From: Oleispirillum naphthae
GTDB taxonomy: Bacteria; Pseudomonadota; Alphaproteobacteria; Rhodospirillales; Rhodospirillaceae
Assembly: GCA_027864655.1 (NCBI GenBank)
Contig: JAQAZG010000005.1
Coordinates: forward strand, 1-64,000
Reading direction: 5' to 3'
DNA: 64,000 nucleotides
This document shows, piece by piece, positions 42,948 through 52,683 of the stretch. Every line of letters begins with the position of its first letter. Position 1 is the stretch's first letter. Under the pieces are notes generated by a model, which ran no database searches, was not told the DNA's origin, and worked only from the letters and a program-made list of their open reading frames with translations. The translations under genes and the position numbers were made by a program.

Positions 42948-43136
42948 TTGAGGTCCTCGTGCGCAAGGAGGTGGGGGACGGCGTCGGTCGGCGGGCGCAT
43001 CGCGCGAACCCGGGACGGGAAGCCCGTCGCCGCCGTGCCGCCGTGCTGAGGCCGGGGAGGCGCCAATACGGCAGACATCATACAAGCGTGGAAAATGCTA
43101 GGCGCGGGCGCGGGGCGAGTCAAGCCGCAAGGGGGC

Positions 43137-43850
43137 TCACGAGGCGCGGTCCATCATCTTCAGCAGGCGCAGGCGGCTGCCGGTGAGGTGCAGGCGCAGG
43201 GCGGCGCGCGCCGCCTCGGGGTCGGAGAGTTCGATGGCGTGGAAGATCTGCTCGTGCTCGCGCAGCACGGCGCGCAGGTAGTCGGCCCGGCCCGCTCCCG
43301 CGGCGCGGAACGAGGGCAGGCGGGTGCGCGGAATGATGCCGTCGCCCAGGCAGTCGAACAGGCGCACGAAGTGGGGGTTGCCGGTGGCCTCGGCGATGCC
43401 GCGGTGGAAGCGCATGTCGGCGGGCACCGCGTCTTCTCCGGCGGCGATGGCGGCGTCCATTTCCGCCAGAGCGGCGGCGAGGGACGCCAGGTGTTCCGCG
43501 CTGCGCCGCGACGCGGCGAGGATCGCCGCCTCGGATTCCAGCGCGATGCGCAGCTCCATGGCGGAGACGATCTCGGCGAGCGGCGAGCCGCCGGTCCCCT
43601 CGATGCGGAAGACCTCCGGCGGCTTCTGCCGCACCACGAAGGCGCCGCGCCCCTGGACCGTGGCGACCAGGCCGGTGGCGCGCAACTCGGCCACCGCCTC
43701 GCGCACCACGGTGCGGCTGACGCCGAATTCGGCCGTCATGTCGTGTTCGCTCGGCAGGCGGGAGCCGAGGGGATGGGAGCCGTCGGCGATGCGCCCGACG
43801 AGGATGCGGACGATCTGTTCGGCGAGGGACTGGCGGGCGCGCGGCTGCAT
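43137..43850 (-). CDS. GntR family regulator, FadR-type (FCD domain)
   Basis: A 237-residue regulator: N-terminal winged helix (about 5-70; LGSRLPSEHDMTAEFGVSRT then VVREAVAEL) and a helical FCD ligand domain (about 90-225; DMRFHRGIAEATGNPHFVRL with metal-binding His positions). FCD regulators often answer to sugar acids. It lies inside the gudD to garR row. The ATG at 43850 has CGGAGA upstream. Two palindromes just ahead of it are likely autoregulatory operators. Confidence 0.9.
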   Translation of the reverse strand: MQPRARQSLAEQIVRILVGRIADGSHPLGSRLPSEHDMTAEFGVSRTVVREAVAELRATGLVATVQGRGAFVVRQKPPEVFRIEGTGGSPLAEIVSAMELRIALESEAAILAASRRSAEHLASLAAALAEMDAAIAAGEDAVPADMRFHRGIAEATGNPHFVRLFDCLGDGIIPRTRLPSFRAAGAGRADYLRAVLREHEQIFHAIELSDPEAARAALRLHLTGSRLRLLKMMDRAS

Positions 43851-43889
43851 GCGGGGTCTCCGGGTCGAAACTCCCGCCAGTATAGGCAA

Positions 43890-43904
43890 AGTTGTCTGAC
43901 AAGT
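43890..43904. promoter_or_regulatory. GntR-type operator 1
   Basis: AGTTGTCTGACAAGT, with a perfect TTGTC-N-GACAA palindrome as core, of the form used by FadR-type GntR regulators. It lies 40 bases before the regulator start. Confidence 0.6.
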
Positions 43905-43962
43905 ATAGCCGCTCCGTTGCGGAACCGTGCGCCGAGTCGGCATATCGGCAACGTAGGGACAT

Positions 43963-43977
43963 ACTTATCAGACAAGT
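43963..43977. promoter_or_regulatory. GntR-type operator 2
   Basis: ACTTATCAGACAAGT, one mismatch from the palindrome ACTTGTCNGACAAGT. Centre-to-centre distance from operator 1 is 73 bases, close to seven DNA turns, which would allow looping. It lies just past the gudD stop. Confidence 0.55.
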
Positions 43978-43986
43978 CGGCGCGGT

Positions 43987-45336
43987 TCAGCGCACCAGGC
44001 AGGGCCTCTTGTTGTCGAATTTCCAGCCGGGAATGAGGAACTGCATCGCCGCGGCGTCGTCGCGCGCGCCCAGCGCCTTGTCCACGTAAAGCCGGTGCGC
44101 CGCCTCGATGCGCTCGATGTCCGGTTCGATGCCGAGGCCGGGGCGCTGCGGCAGGGCGATCGCGCCGTTTACGATCTTCAGCGGCTCGCGGGTGAGGCGT
44201 TCGCCGTCCTGCCAGATCCAGTGGGTGTCGATCGGGGCGACGTTGCCCGGCGCGGCGGCCGCGGCGTGGGTGAACATCGCCAGGGAAATGTCGAAGTGGT
44301 TGTTGGAGTGCGAGCCCCAGGTCAGCCCCCAGTCGCGGCACATCTGCGCCACCCGCACCGCGCCGCGCATCGTCCAGAAGTGCGGGTCGGCGAGCGGGAT
44401 GTCCACGGCGTGGAGCTGCACCGCGTGCCCCATCTGCCGCCAGTCGGTGGCGATCATGTTGGTGGCGGTGGGGAGCCCGGTGGCGCGGCGGAATTCCGCC
44501 ATCGCCTCGCGGCCGGAATAGCCGTCTTCCGCGCCGCAGGGGTCCTCCGCATAGGCGAGCACGCCGGGGAACGCCCGGGCGAGGCGCACCGCTTCTTCCA
44601 GCGGCCACGCGCCGTTGGGGTCCACCGAGACCCGCGCCTCGGGGAAGCGCGCGGCAAGCGCGGCGCAGGCCTCCATTTCCGCCTCGCCCGCGAGCACGCC
44701 GCCCTTGAGCTTGAAGTCGGCGAAGCCGTAGCGCGCCTCCGCCGCCTCGGCGAGGCGCACCACCGCCGCGGCGGTGAGCGCCGCCTCGTCGCGCAGGCGC
44801 AGCCAGTCGTCGCCGGTTTGCGCCGCGCGGTAGGGCAGGTCGGTCTTGCGGCGGTCGCCGATGTAGAAGAGGTAGCCCAGCATCTTCACCGATTCGCGCT
44901 GCCGCCCTTCGCCCAGCAGGTCGGCCACCGGCAGGCCGAGGAACTGGCCGAAGAGGTCGAGCATCGCCGCTTCCACCGCGGTCTGGGCGTGGATGGCGGT
45001 GCGCAGGTCGAAGGTTTGCAGGCCGCGGCCGCCCGCGTCGCGCGCGCCGAAGGCGGCGTGCATTTCGCGCAGCACGCGGTTGATCTCGCCGAGGGAGCGG
45101 CCGACCACCAGGGGGAGCGATTCCTCCAAAGTGCGGCGGATCGCCTCGCCGCCGGGCACCTCGCCGAGGCCGGTGTTGCCCGCGGAGTCGGAGAGGATGA
45201 CGACGTTGCGGGTGAAGAAGGGGCCGTGCGCGCCGCTGAGGTTGAGCAGCATGCTGTCGTGTCCGGCCACCGGCACCACCCGCATCGCGGTGATCCGGGG
45301 GGCTCCCCCTGCGTGCGGCGTCTGCTCCGTCATCAT
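43987..45336 (-). CDS. gudD: D-glucarate dehydratase
   Basis: Enolase-superfamily enzyme of 449 residues (E. coli GudD has 446) dehydrating D-glucarate to 5-keto-4-deoxyglucarate. Visible are the capping region, the general base in DFKLKGGVL, the metal site [13 protein letters not shown] followed by [18 protein letters not shown], and the His base in [14 protein letters not shown]. The ATG at 45336 has AAGGAG seven bases upstream and is followed by a second ATG. First gene of the minus-strand aldarate row; divergent from the transporter genes. Confidence 0.93.
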   Translation of the reverse strand: MMTEQTPHAGGAPRITAMRVVPVAGHDSMLLNLSGAHGPFFTRNVVILSDSAGNTGLGEVPGGEAIRRTLEESLPLVVGRSLGEINRVLREMHAAFGARDAGGRGLQTFDLRTAIHAQTAVEAAMLDLFGQFLGLPVADLLGEGRQRESVKMLGYLFYIGDRRKTDLPYRAAQTGDDWLRLRDEAALTAAAVVRLAEAAEARYGFADFKLKGGVLAGEAEMEACAALAARFPEARVSVDPNGAWPLEEAVRLARAFPGVLAYAEDPCGAEDGYSGREAMAEFRRATGLPTATNMIATDWRQMGHAVQLHAVDIPLADPHFWTMRGAVRVAQMCRDWGLTWGSHSNNHFDISLAMFTHAAAAAPGNVAPIDTHWIWQDGERLTREPLKIVNGAIALPQRPGLGIEPDIERIEAAHRLYVDKALGARDDAAAMQFLIPGWKFDNKRPCLVR

Positions 45337-45397
45337 TCCTTGCTCCTTGTCCGGTTCGCCGGTGCCCGGCGCGCGCCTTTGCGCGCGTCTCCGTTTA

Positions 45398-45408
45398 TGA
45401 AAGCGCAA
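45398..45408. promoter_or_regulatory. LacI-type half operator upstream of gudD
   Basis: TGAAAGCGCAA, matching the left half and centre of the LacI-family pattern TGAAAGCGCTTTCA. The right half is weak. Confidence 0.35.
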
Positions 45409-45482
45409 CCTTAGCTTATTGCAGCCGCTGAAAATCCACGGCCGCCGCCCGATTATGCACCAAAATACGGCGGAATGCGGCA

Positions 45483-45496
45483 TGAAAAGCGCTTGA
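45483..45496. promoter_or_regulatory. LacI-type operator over the tctC promoter
   Basis: TGAAAAGCGCTTGA has the AAGCGCTT core of LacI-family operators. It overlaps a TTGACT -35-like hexamer (45493-45498) on the plus strand, so binding would block transcription toward the transporter genes. Confidence 0.5.
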
Positions 45497-45543
45497 CTTG
45501 CATCGGCGAAAAGACCCCAATAGCGGAAATGCGTGCACAGTGA

Positions 45544-45557
45544 TGGAAGCGTTTTCA
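45544..45557. promoter_or_regulatory. LacI-type operator upstream of tctC
   Basis: TGGAAGCGTTTTCA, a near palindrome around CG of LacI-family form. It lies downstream of the candidate promoter, where a roadblock repressor would bind. The rest of the 315-base gudD-tctC gap holds no gene. Confidence 0.5.
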
Positions 45558-45651
45558 TAAAACCCCCGGAGAGAGGGAATGGACGCTCCGAGCGAAAGGA
45601 ACCCGTTGTAAAGTAACCGTTTGGTTCGGAAAAACAGGGAGGATCAAGACC

Positions 45652-46695
45652 ATGAAGGCACGTTTGTTGGGAATGTGTCTGGCTCTCGGCGCCGCCGTCG
45701 GCGTGGCCGCGGGCCCGGCCGGGGCCGCGGACAAGCCGATCTCCGGCAACCTGCGTATCGTCATCGGATCCAGCTCCACCGGCGGCGACACCTATCAGAA
45801 CGCCGCCATCGTCGCCGAGGCGCTCTCCAAGAAGCTCGGCATCAACGCCAAGGTCGATGCGGTCGGCGTTTCCGCCGCCTTCGCCGCGGTGACGCGGGTC
45901 TCCGACGGCAGCACCGTGATGTTCTTCCACGACCAGTCCTATCTCGGCCATCTGCTGGGGCTGAAGGGCTATCCGGACATCTTCAAGGACCTCCGGATCG
46001 GGCCGACCGTGTCGATCAATCCCGGCGACGCCTTCGTCGGGGCCAAGGACTCGAAGCTCAAGACCATCGAGGACGTCATCCAGGCGTGCGGCAAGGGCGA
46101 GCGCGTGCGCGTGGCGATCCAGCCGGGCGGCGTTTCCGAGGTCTACTACGGCGCCCTCAAGAACGCCGTCGGCATCCGCTTCCCCGGCAAGGAGGGCAAC
46201 CTCGTCTCGGTGAAGACCGGCTCCCAGGGCGACAAGAACCAGCTCCTCTTCGACCGCCAGGCCGAGGTGATCCACGGCTCGGTGCAGGCCAACGAGCAGT
46301 ACACCCGCCTGCCCGCCGAAGATCAGAAGGCGATGCGCTTCCTCTGGCTGCCTTCGCCCTCATCGACGATCTCGCAGGCCAACCCCGAGGGCATGGGCGC
46401 TACCGGCCGCGACGAACTCCTGAAGTTCACCTCGCCCAACGTCCACGTCACCCTCGACGGCAAGGCAGACTTCACCTTCGACAAGGAATTCTTCTTCCTT
46501 TACAACAAGAAGATGGATCCCAAGGCCGTCGCCTATCTCGACAAGGCGCTCTCCGACATCTTCGCCGAGGGCAAAGTCCAGGTGACGCTGAAGAAGGCGT
46601 TCTTCATCCCGAACTTCCATCCCTCGAAGGAGGCTGCGGTCTACCTGAAGAAGAAGGCCGAGCAGTCCAAGGCCCTGATCGCCGCGACGCGGTGA
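45652..46695 (+). CDS. TctC-like solute receptor of a tripartite tricarboxylate-type transporter
   Basis: Secreted binding protein of 347 residues: signal peptide (1-25, cut after AGAA), then a two-lobe Bug/TctC-type fold with [19 protein letters not shown] and [15 protein letters not shown] in lobe one. It is divergent from standard TctC, with no PAG(G)-type motif, but tctB and tctA follow directly. By context its ligand should be glucarate, galactarate or a similar diacid. Good GGGAGGA Shine-Dalgarno. Confidence 0.78.
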   Translation: MKARLLGMCLALGAAVGVAAGPAGAADKPISGNLRIVIGSSSTGGDTYQNAAIVAEALSKKLGINAKVDAVGVSAAFAAVTRVSDGSTVMFFHDQSYLGHLLGLKGYPDIFKDLRIGPTVSINPGDAFVGAKDSKLKTIEDVIQACGKGERVRVAIQPGGVSEVYYGALKNAVGIRFPGKEGNLVSVKTGSQGDKNQLLFDRQAEVIHGSVQANEQYTRLPAEDQKAMRFLWLPSPSSTISQANPEGMGATGRDELLKFTSPNVHVTLDGKADFTFDKEFFFLYNKKMDPKAVAYLDKALSDIFAEGKVQVTLKKAFFIPNFHPSKEAAVYLKKKAEQSKALIAATR

Positions 46696-46771
46696 TCCGC
46701 ATGGTCCGGCCCGGCCGCCCGCGGGCGGCCGGGCCGTCGGTTGCGTTCGCCGGAAGTCGAGGAGGAAAGAG

Positions 46772-47212
46772 ATGTCCCGCGGTCCCGAATTCCTCAGGCT
46801 GAGCATCGAGTTCGACCGGTCTCACCTGTTCTTCCCCTACATCGTCACCGGGATTCTGCTCGCGCTCCTGGTCCTCATCGCGGCGCTGCGCGGCCCCGCC
46901 TTCATCGCGCGGCTGCGCGCGGGCGGCGTCGGCATGCTGCTGCCCGCGCCCGGGTTCGACCATGTGCGCTTCTTCGGCAGCCTCGGCCTCATCGTCGTCT
47001 ACTTCGTGGCGATGGACTTCTTCTCCGACTTCGCCCCCAACACCGGGCTCAGCTTCCTCTTCACCTCCATCGTCTTCATGGCCGCGCTGTCGCTGCTCTA
47101 CGTGCACGGCCCGACGCGGCGGAAACTGACGCTGATCGCCGCGTGTTCCGTCGGGCTGCCGCTCGTCGCGTGGTACGCCTTCACCACCTTCTTCAACCTC
47201 ACCCTGCCGTAA
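46772..47212 (+). CDS. TctB-like small membrane subunit
   Basis: A 146-residue protein with four hydrophobic segments (about 20-38, 70-88, 92-110, 120-140), the size and topology of the TctB subunit of tripartite tricarboxylate transporters. TctB proteins conserve little sequence; the call rests on topology and the place between receptor and TctA. GAGGAAAGAG precedes the ATG. Confidence 0.8.
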   Translation: MSRGPEFLRLSIEFDRSHLFFPYIVTGILLALLVLIAALRGPAFIARLRAGGVGMLLPAPGFDHVRFFGSLGLIVVYFVAMDFFSDFAPNTGLSFLFTSIVFMAALSLLYVHGPTRRKLTLIAACSVGLPLVAWYAFTTFFNLTLP

Positions 47213-47233
47213 GCGCCGCACGAGGACCCGATC

Positions 47234-48739
47234 ATGGATGCGCTGTCCTTCTTCACGCCGATGACCGCCGTGCTGATCTTCGCGGGGGTGACGGTCGGCA
47301 TCGTCTTCGGCGCGATCCCCGGCATGACCGCGACGATGGCGGTGGCGGTGTGCCTGCCGATGACCTACGGCCTCAACATCGACAACAGCCTGTCGCTCTT
47401 GCTGGCGCTCTACGTCGGCGGCATTTCCGGCGGCCTGGTGCCCGCCATCCTGGTCAACATTCCGGGCACGCCGTCGTCGATCATGACCACCATGGACGGC
47501 CACCCGATGGCGAAGAAGGGCGAGGCCGAGCGCGCGCTCAAGATCGGCATCGTCCCGTCGCTGTTCGGCGGGCTGTTCAGCGCCACGGTGCTGTTCTTCT
47601 TCGCGCCGCCGCTCGCCGATCTGGCGATCAAGTTCTCCTATGTCGAGAAGTTCCTGATCATCCTCTTCGCGCTCACCATCATCGCCTCGCTGTCGAAGAA
47701 CCTGCTCACCGGCATCTTCAGCGGCGTGCTCGGCATCTGGCTCAGCCTGGTCGGCACCTACGACATCAACAACGGCGGCAACGGCGAGACGCGCCTGATG
47801 TTCGGCTGGATGGAGGGCTTCCTCTCCGACGGCTTCTCCCTGCTTTCGGTGCTGATCGGCCTGTTCGGCCTCTCGGTGCTGCTCGCCGAGGCGGAGAAGG
47901 GCGTGCCCGCCGAGGCGACCTCGCAATTCAAGCTGAGCGGCGCAAAGACCTTCTCGCTCTCGGTGTTCAAGGGGCAGATCGGCAACCTCATCCGCTCCGC
48001 CTCGATCGGCACCTTCGTCGGCCTGTTGCCCGGCATCGGCGGTTCCGCCGCCTCGGTGCTCGCCTACACCCAGCAGAAGAACCTCTCCAAGGCGCCGGAG
48101 AAGATGGGCACCGGCGTGCCCGAAGGGGTGATCGCCTCCGAGGCCTCCAACAACGGGCTGACCGGCGGCGCGCTGATCCCCCTGGTCTCCCTCGGCATTC
48201 CCGGCGATTCCACCACCGCGGTGATGATCGGCGCGTTCACCCTCCAGGGGTTGCAGCTCGGGCCGCTGTTCATCGGCGAGCACCTCGAAACCTGGGACAT
48301 GATGGTGATCAACCTGTTCCTCGCCAATCTGGTGATGTTCGCCATCATGTTCTTCGCCATCCGCCACATCGTGAAGATCATCCAGGTGCCGAAGTACCTG
48401 CTCTACCCGGTGATCGTGGTGATGTGCACGGTGGGCGCCTATTCGGCCAACTCCGGCATCATGTTCGACGTCTGGACCTTCCTGCTGTTCGGCCTGTTCG
48501 GCTACTTCGGGCAGAAGATGGGCCTGGAGGTGACGCCCCTGATCATCGGCTTCATCCTCGGCAAGGACGCGGAGATCTACTTCGTGAAGAGCATCGAGTC
48601 CTACGGCTCGCTGTGGATATTCTTCACCAAGAGCCCGATCGCCATGGCGTTGTGGGGGCTGATCGCGGTGTCGCTCGCCTACTCCATCCACAACATCCGC
48701 AAGGCGGCCCGCCGCGGCAAGCAGGACGCCGCGCCATGA
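47234..48739 (+). CDS. TctA-like large membrane subunit
   Basis: A 501-residue permease with about 12 helices. The TctA signature repeats are visible: [21 protein letters not shown] and [15 protein letters not shown] (each a glycine-rich loop), plus [20 protein letters not shown]. Energy comes from ion symport in known members. The stop overlaps the garD start at ATGA, coupling transport to galactarate dehydration. Confidence 0.92.
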   Translation: MDALSFFTPMTAVLIFAGVTVGIVFGAIPGMTATMAVAVCLPMTYGLNIDNSLSLLLALYVGGISGGLVPAILVNIPGTPSSIMTTMDGHPMAKKGEAERALKIGIVPSLFGGLFSATVLFFFAPPLADLAIKFSYVEKFLIILFALTIIASLSKNLLTGIFSGVLGIWLSLVGTYDINNGGNGETRLMFGWMEGFLSDGFSLLSVLIGLFGLSVLLAEAEKGVPAEATSQFKLSGAKTFSLSVFKGQIGNLIRSASIGTFVGLLPGIGGSAASVLAYTQQKNLSKAPEKMGTGVPEGVIASEASNNGLTGGALIPLVSLGIPGDSTTAVMIGAFTLQGLQLGPLFIGEHLETWDMMVINLFLANLVMFAIMFFAIRHIVKIIQVPKYLLYPVIVVMCTVGAYSANSGIMFDVWTFLLFGLFGYFGQKMGLEVTPLIIGFILGKDAEIYFVKSIESYGSLWIFFTKSPIAMALWGLIAVSLAYSIHNIRKAARRGKQDAAP

Positions 48740-50259
48740 CCGCGCCGGAGACCGCGCTCAGCGTCAAGGTCCGGGACATCGACAACGTCGCCATCGTCGT
48801 CGCCGCCAAGGGCGCGCGCGCCGGGCAGCGCCTCGCCGACGGCACGGTGCTGGCGGAGAACGTGCCGATGGGCCACAAGGTGGCGCTCGCCGACATTGCC
48901 GCGGGCGGGCCGATCGTCCGCTACGGCGAGGTGATCGGCCATGCGGCGCGGGTGCTTTCCCGCGGCGTCTGCGTCACCGAGGCGGACGTGCGCCTGCCCG
49001 CTGCGCCCGCGCTTGCCGCGGTGCCGCGGCTGCGGCGCAGCATCCCCCCGGCGAAGCCTCTGGAGGGCTACGTCTTCGAAGGCTACCGCAATGCCGACGG
49101 CAGCGTCGGCACCCGCAACGTGCTCGGCATCTCGATCAGCGTGCAGTGCGTCGCGGGCGTCGCCGCCCACGTGGTGGAGCGCATCCGCCGCGAGCTTCTG
49201 CCGCGCTATCCCAACGTCGATGACGTGGTCGCCCTCGACCATGCCTACGGCTGCGGCGTGGCGATCAACGCGCCGGATGCGGCGATTCCGATCCGCACCC
49301 TGCGCAACCTCGCGCGCAACCCCAACTTCGGCGGCGAGGTGCTGATCATCGGCCTGGGCTGCGAGAAGCTGTTGCCCGAAACTCTGCTGGAGGGCGCGGG
49401 CAGCATCGTCAACCTGCAGGACGAGGCGTTTTCCGGCTTCGAGGAGATGGTCGCGGCGATCCTCGCCCGCGCCGAGAAGCATCTGGCGCGGCTCGACCGC
49501 CGCCGCCGCGAGACCTGCCCGCTCTCCGACTTGGTGATCGGCGTGCAGTGCGGCGGTTCGGATGCGTTTTCCGGCGTCACCGCCAATCCGGCGGTGGGCT
49601 TCGCCGCCGACCTGATCGTGCGCGGCGGCGGCAGCGTGATGTTCTCCGAGGTCACCGAGGTGCGCGACGCCATCCACCTGCTGGTGGCGCGCGCCGCCGA
49701 CGACGCGGTGGCCGACGCCCTGATCCGCGAGATGGACTGGTACGACCGCTACCTCGCGCGCGGCGGCGCGGACCGCAGCGCCAACCCCTCGCCCGGCAAC
49801 AAGAAGGGCGGCCTCTCCAACGTCGTGGAAAAGGCGCTCGGCTCGGTGGTGAAGTCCGGCGCCGGGCCGATCTCCGACGTGCTCGGCCCCGGCGAGCGGA
49901 TCCGCCGCAAGGGGCTGATCTTCGCCGCCACCCCCGCCAGCGATTTCGTCTGCGGCACGTTGCAGCTCGCCTCCGGCATCGCGCTGCAGGTGTTCACCAC
50001 CGGCCGCGGCACGCCCTACGGCCTCGCCGCCGCGCCGGTGGTCAAGGTGGCCACCAACTCCGCCCTGGCGGCGCGCTGGCACGACCTCATCGACCTCGAC
50101 GCCGGGCGCATCGCCACCGGCGCGGCGAGCCTGCCCGAGGTGGGCTGGGAACTCTTCCACCTCATCCTCGACGTCGCCGGCGGCCGCAAGACCGTGGCGG
50201 CGGACCGGCTGGGCCTGCACAACGACTTGGTCTTGTTCAACCCGGGGCCGGTAACGTAA
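48736..50259 (+). CDS. garD: galactarate dehydratase
   Basis: UxaA/GarD-family dehydratase of 507 residues, with an N-terminal SAF domain (about 1-90; [17 protein letters not shown]) and the large catalytic part. Marks are [57 protein letters not shown] and [21 protein letters not shown]. coli GarD has 523 residues and makes 5-keto-4-deoxyglucarate from galactarate. Altronate dehydratase is the close alternative; the garR, garL-like and gudD neighbours favour galactarate. It shares four bases with tctA. Confidence 0.88.
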   Translation: MTAPETALSVKVRDIDNVAIVVAAKGARAGQRLADGTVLAENVPMGHKVALADIAAGGPIVRYGEVIGHAARVLSRGVCVTEADVRLPAAPALAAVPRLRRSIPPAKPLEGYVFEGYRNADGSVGTRNVLGISISVQCVAGVAAHVVERIRRELLPRYPNVDDVVALDHAYGCGVAINAPDAAIPIRTLRNLARNPNFGGEVLIIGLGCEKLLPETLLEGAGSIVNLQDEAFSGFEEMVAAILARAEKHLARLDRRRRETCPLSDLVIGVQCGGSDAFSGVTANPAVGFAADLIVRGGGSVMFSEVTEVRDAIHLLVARAADDAVADALIREMDWYDRYLARGGADRSANPSPGNKKGGLSNVVEKALGSVVKSGAGPISDVLGPGERIRRKGLIFAATPASDFVCGTLQLASGIALQVFTTGRGTPYGLAAAPVVKVATNSALAARWHDLIDLDAGRIATGAASLPEVGWELFHLILDVAGGRKTVAADRLGLHNDLVLFNPGPVT

Positions 50260-50302
50260 TCTGCTGCACTCCCCATCAGGGGGAGGAGAAGTGGAGGACC
50301 GC

Positions 50303-51370
50303 GTGCCGGACATGCCGTACCGCAAGAAGGACGCCCGCGCGCGCACCGCGCGCCGCCGCGCGGCGCGGCGGCAGGCCGGGCACGGCGTCACCCTGGAAAA
50401 CGTGGCGGAGCGCGCGGGCGTCGCCCCGGCCACGGTGTCGCGGGCGATCAACCACCCGGAAAAGGTGGCGCGCGACACCCTGGAGCGGATCAACCGCGCG
50501 ATCGAGCAGACCGGCTACCTGCCCAACCTGCTGGCGGGGGGGCTGGCCTCCAGCCGCAGCCGCCTGTTCGCCGCGATCATGCCGTCGATCGCCAACCTGG
50601 TCTATGCCGAGACCATCCAGAGCTTCACCCGCCGCATCCGCGAAAACGGCTACCAGGTGCTGCTGGGCGAATCCGGCTACAGCCAGGAGGAAGAGGAGGC
50701 GGTGGTCGCCGCGGTGCTCGGCCGCCGCCCCGACGGCATCATCCTGATCGGCATCAACCATTCCCTCGGTTGCCGCCGCACCCTGCTCGCCGCGAAGATT
50801 CCGGTGGTCGAGGTGTGGGACATCACGCCGACGCCGCTCGACATGGTGATCGGCTATTCCCACGAGGCGGTGGGACGCGCGGTGGCCGCCTACCTGCACG
50901 GCAAGGGCTACCGCCGCTTCGGCCTGGTGGTGGCGGGCGATGCCCGCGCGATCAAGCGCGGCCAGGCGTTCGAGGAGGAGCTTTCCCGCCTCGGCATCGC
51001 CGGGGAGCTGCCCAAGGCGGTCACGCCGCCCGGCTCCAGCCTGCAATACGGCCGCCGCCGCATGGCCGAAATGCTGGACGCGGGCTTCACCGGCGGCGCG
51101 GTGTTCTGCAGCTCCGACCGCCTCGCCCACGGCGTCTTGATCGAGGCGCAGGCGCGCGGCCTCAAGGTGCCGGAGGAACTGGCGGTGATCGGCTTCGGCG
51201 ACCAGGACTTCGCGCCCTTCACCTATCCCGCTCTGACCACGGTGCGCATCGACCGCGTGCGCATGGGCCTGCTCGCCGCCGAGGCGCTGCTGGCGCGGGT
51301 CAACGACGAGGACCCGGGCGAAGCCGTGGTGGACCTCGGCTTCTCCATCGTCGAACGGGAAACCGCCTAG
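50303..51370 (+). CDS. LacI family transcriptional regulator
   Basis: A 355-residue repressor. A basic, Arg-rich lead (about 1-25) precedes the helix-turn-helix TLENVAERAGVAPATVSRAI and hinge NLLAGGLASSRSR; a periplasmic-binding-like effector domain follows (GVLIEAQARGLKVPEELAVI, GFGDQDFAPFTYPALTTVRI). It resembles the gluconate GntR branch. The start is unclear: GTG 50303 with GGAGG, GTG 50291 or ATG 50312 are all in frame. The LacI-type sites in the gudD-tctC gap are the likely targets. Confidence 0.88.
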   Translation: MPDMPYRKKDARARTARRRAARRQAGHGVTLENVAERAGVAPATVSRAINHPEKVARDTLERINRAIEQTGYLPNLLAGGLASSRSRLFAAIMPSIANLVYAETIQSFTRRIRENGYQVLLGESGYSQEEEEAVVAAVLGRRPDGIILIGINHSLGCRRTLLAAKIPVVEVWDITPTPLDMVIGYSHEAVGRAVAAYLHGKGYRRFGLVVAGDARAIKRGQAFEEELSRLGIAGELPKAVTPPGSSLQYGRRRMAEMLDAGFTGGAVFCSSDRLAHGVLIEAQARGLKVPEELAVIGFGDQDFAPFTYPALTTVRIDRVRMGLLAAEALLARVNDEDPGEAVVDLGFSIVERETA

Positions 51371-51563
51371 AAGCGGCCCCTTTCTCCGGCACGCCTCCCG
51401 CGACGCCGGTTTTCCCGGCAGGCCGCGGCGCTTTCGACGCCGGGGTCCTGGACCTTTCCCGGCGGTTCCCCATTTGCAAGGAATGCGGGAAACGGGCTTC
51501 CGGCAGGGGACGCCCCGGCGATGCCCGATGCGGGCGGGGCGAACGATGAAAGTGGAGGGAACA

Positions 51564-52550
51564 ATGAAACGCCTGGCTTCCGGTCTGTTCGCGTTCGCCC
51601 TTTCCGCCGCCGCCCTTGCCGCCGTGGCGGCGGCCGCCGCCGCCGATTACCCGGCGCGTCCGGTGCAGATCATCGTTCCCTACAATGCCGGCGGCGGCAC
51701 CGACCTCACCGCCCGCCTGATCGCCCAGACCCTGGAGAAATACCTCGGCGGCACGGTGCTCGTGCGCAACCAGCCGGGCGGCGGCGGCGGCATCGGCACC
51801 AGCGCCGCCCTGCACGCCAGGCCCGACGGCTACACCCTCGGCACCGGCTCGCAGGGCCCGCTGGCGATGTTGCCCCACTACGGCGGCATCGATTACACGA
51901 TCCAGGATGTGGACTTCCTTGCCCTGATCGGCCGCAACCTGATGGTGGTGGCGGTCAACAAGAACGCGCCGATCAAGGACGGCAAGGCCTTCCTCGCCTA
52001 TGCCGAGGCGCACCCGGGGCGACTCACCGTCGGCAACTCCGGCGCGGGCGGCGCCAACCAGATCGCCATGGAGGGCTTCGCCATGGCCGCGGGGGTGCAG
52101 GTGAAGAGCCTCCCCTTCGGCGGCTCCATCGCGGCGATCACCGCCTGCATCGGCGGCCACATCCAGGCGGTGGTGGCGCATCCCGCCGAGCTGATCGACC
52201 ATGTCAAGGCGGGCAACCTCAGGGTGGTGATGGTGTTCGAGGACGAACGCATCCCCGCCTTTCCGGACGCGGAAACGGCCAAGGAACTGGGCGTGGACTT
52301 CACCTGGGCGGCGTGGAAGGGGTTGATCGCGCCCAAGGGCCTGCCCGCCGCGGTGCGCGCCAAGCTGGTGGCGGCGCTGGACAAGACCTTCCACGACAAG
52401 GCCTTCCTCGCCAAGATGACGGGCATGGGCGAGGACGTGGACTACCGCCGCAGCGCGGAGTTCAAGCGCCTGGCGGAGCGTGACGCGGTGGTTGCGGGCA
52501 ACGTCATCCGCGCCATCGGCCTCTACGGCATGAACGGCAAGACGAAGTAG
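51564..52550 (+). CDS. Bug/TctC family solute receptor (second, orphan)
   Basis: Secreted receptor of 328 residues: signal peptide (1-29) then DYPARPVQIIVPYNAGGGTD, QPGGGGGIGTSAALHARPDG and the C-terminal KGLIAPKGLPAAVRAKLVAAL, all standard for Bug proteins of tripartite tricarboxylate transporters. It differs clearly from the receptor at 45652 and has no membrane genes of its own here. It may feed the same TctAB with another acid. ATG at 51564 with GGAGG six bases upstream. Confidence 0.9.
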   Translation: MKRLASGLFAFALSAAALAAVAAAAAADYPARPVQIIVPYNAGGGTDLTARLIAQTLEKYLGGTVLVRNQPGGGGGIGTSAALHARPDGYTLGTGSQGPLAMLPHYGGIDYTIQDVDFLALIGRNLMVVAVNKNAPIKDGKAFLAYAEAHPGRLTVGNSGAGGANQIAMEGFAMAAGVQVKSLPFGGSIAAITACIGGHIQAVVAHPAELIDHVKAGNLRVVMVFEDERIPAFPDAETAKELGVDFTWAAWKGLIAPKGLPAAVRAKLVAALDKTFHDKAFLAKMTGMGEDVDYRRSAEFKRLAERDAVVAGNVIRAIGLYGMNGKTK

Positions 52551-52563
52551 CGCCGCGCCGCGC

Positions 52564-52590
52564 TTGAAAGCCAAAAATCTATGTTATAGT
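52564..52590 (+). promoter_or_regulatory. candidate promoter of the CcsA/ResB/Fec-type module
   Basis: TTGAAA and TATAGT with a 15-base spacer in a short AT-rich patch, about 95 bases before the CcsA-like start. The leader holds a tandem CCCGCAGGG but no riboswitch I can recognise. Confidence 0.4.
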
Positions 52591-52683
52591 GTACCAAAAC
52601 TTCGGGATGCCCGCAGGGCTCCCGCAGGGGGGAATTTTCGACTGCGCGACCGTCGTGTCGCGGCGGGGCGGATGCGGGCAAGC

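Noticed and set aside
52591..52683. Cobalamin or other riboswitch in the leader of the CcsA-like gene
   Set aside because: The leader is under 100 bases, lacks a B12-box-like element, and the only repeat (CCCGCAGGG twice) forms no known aptamer.
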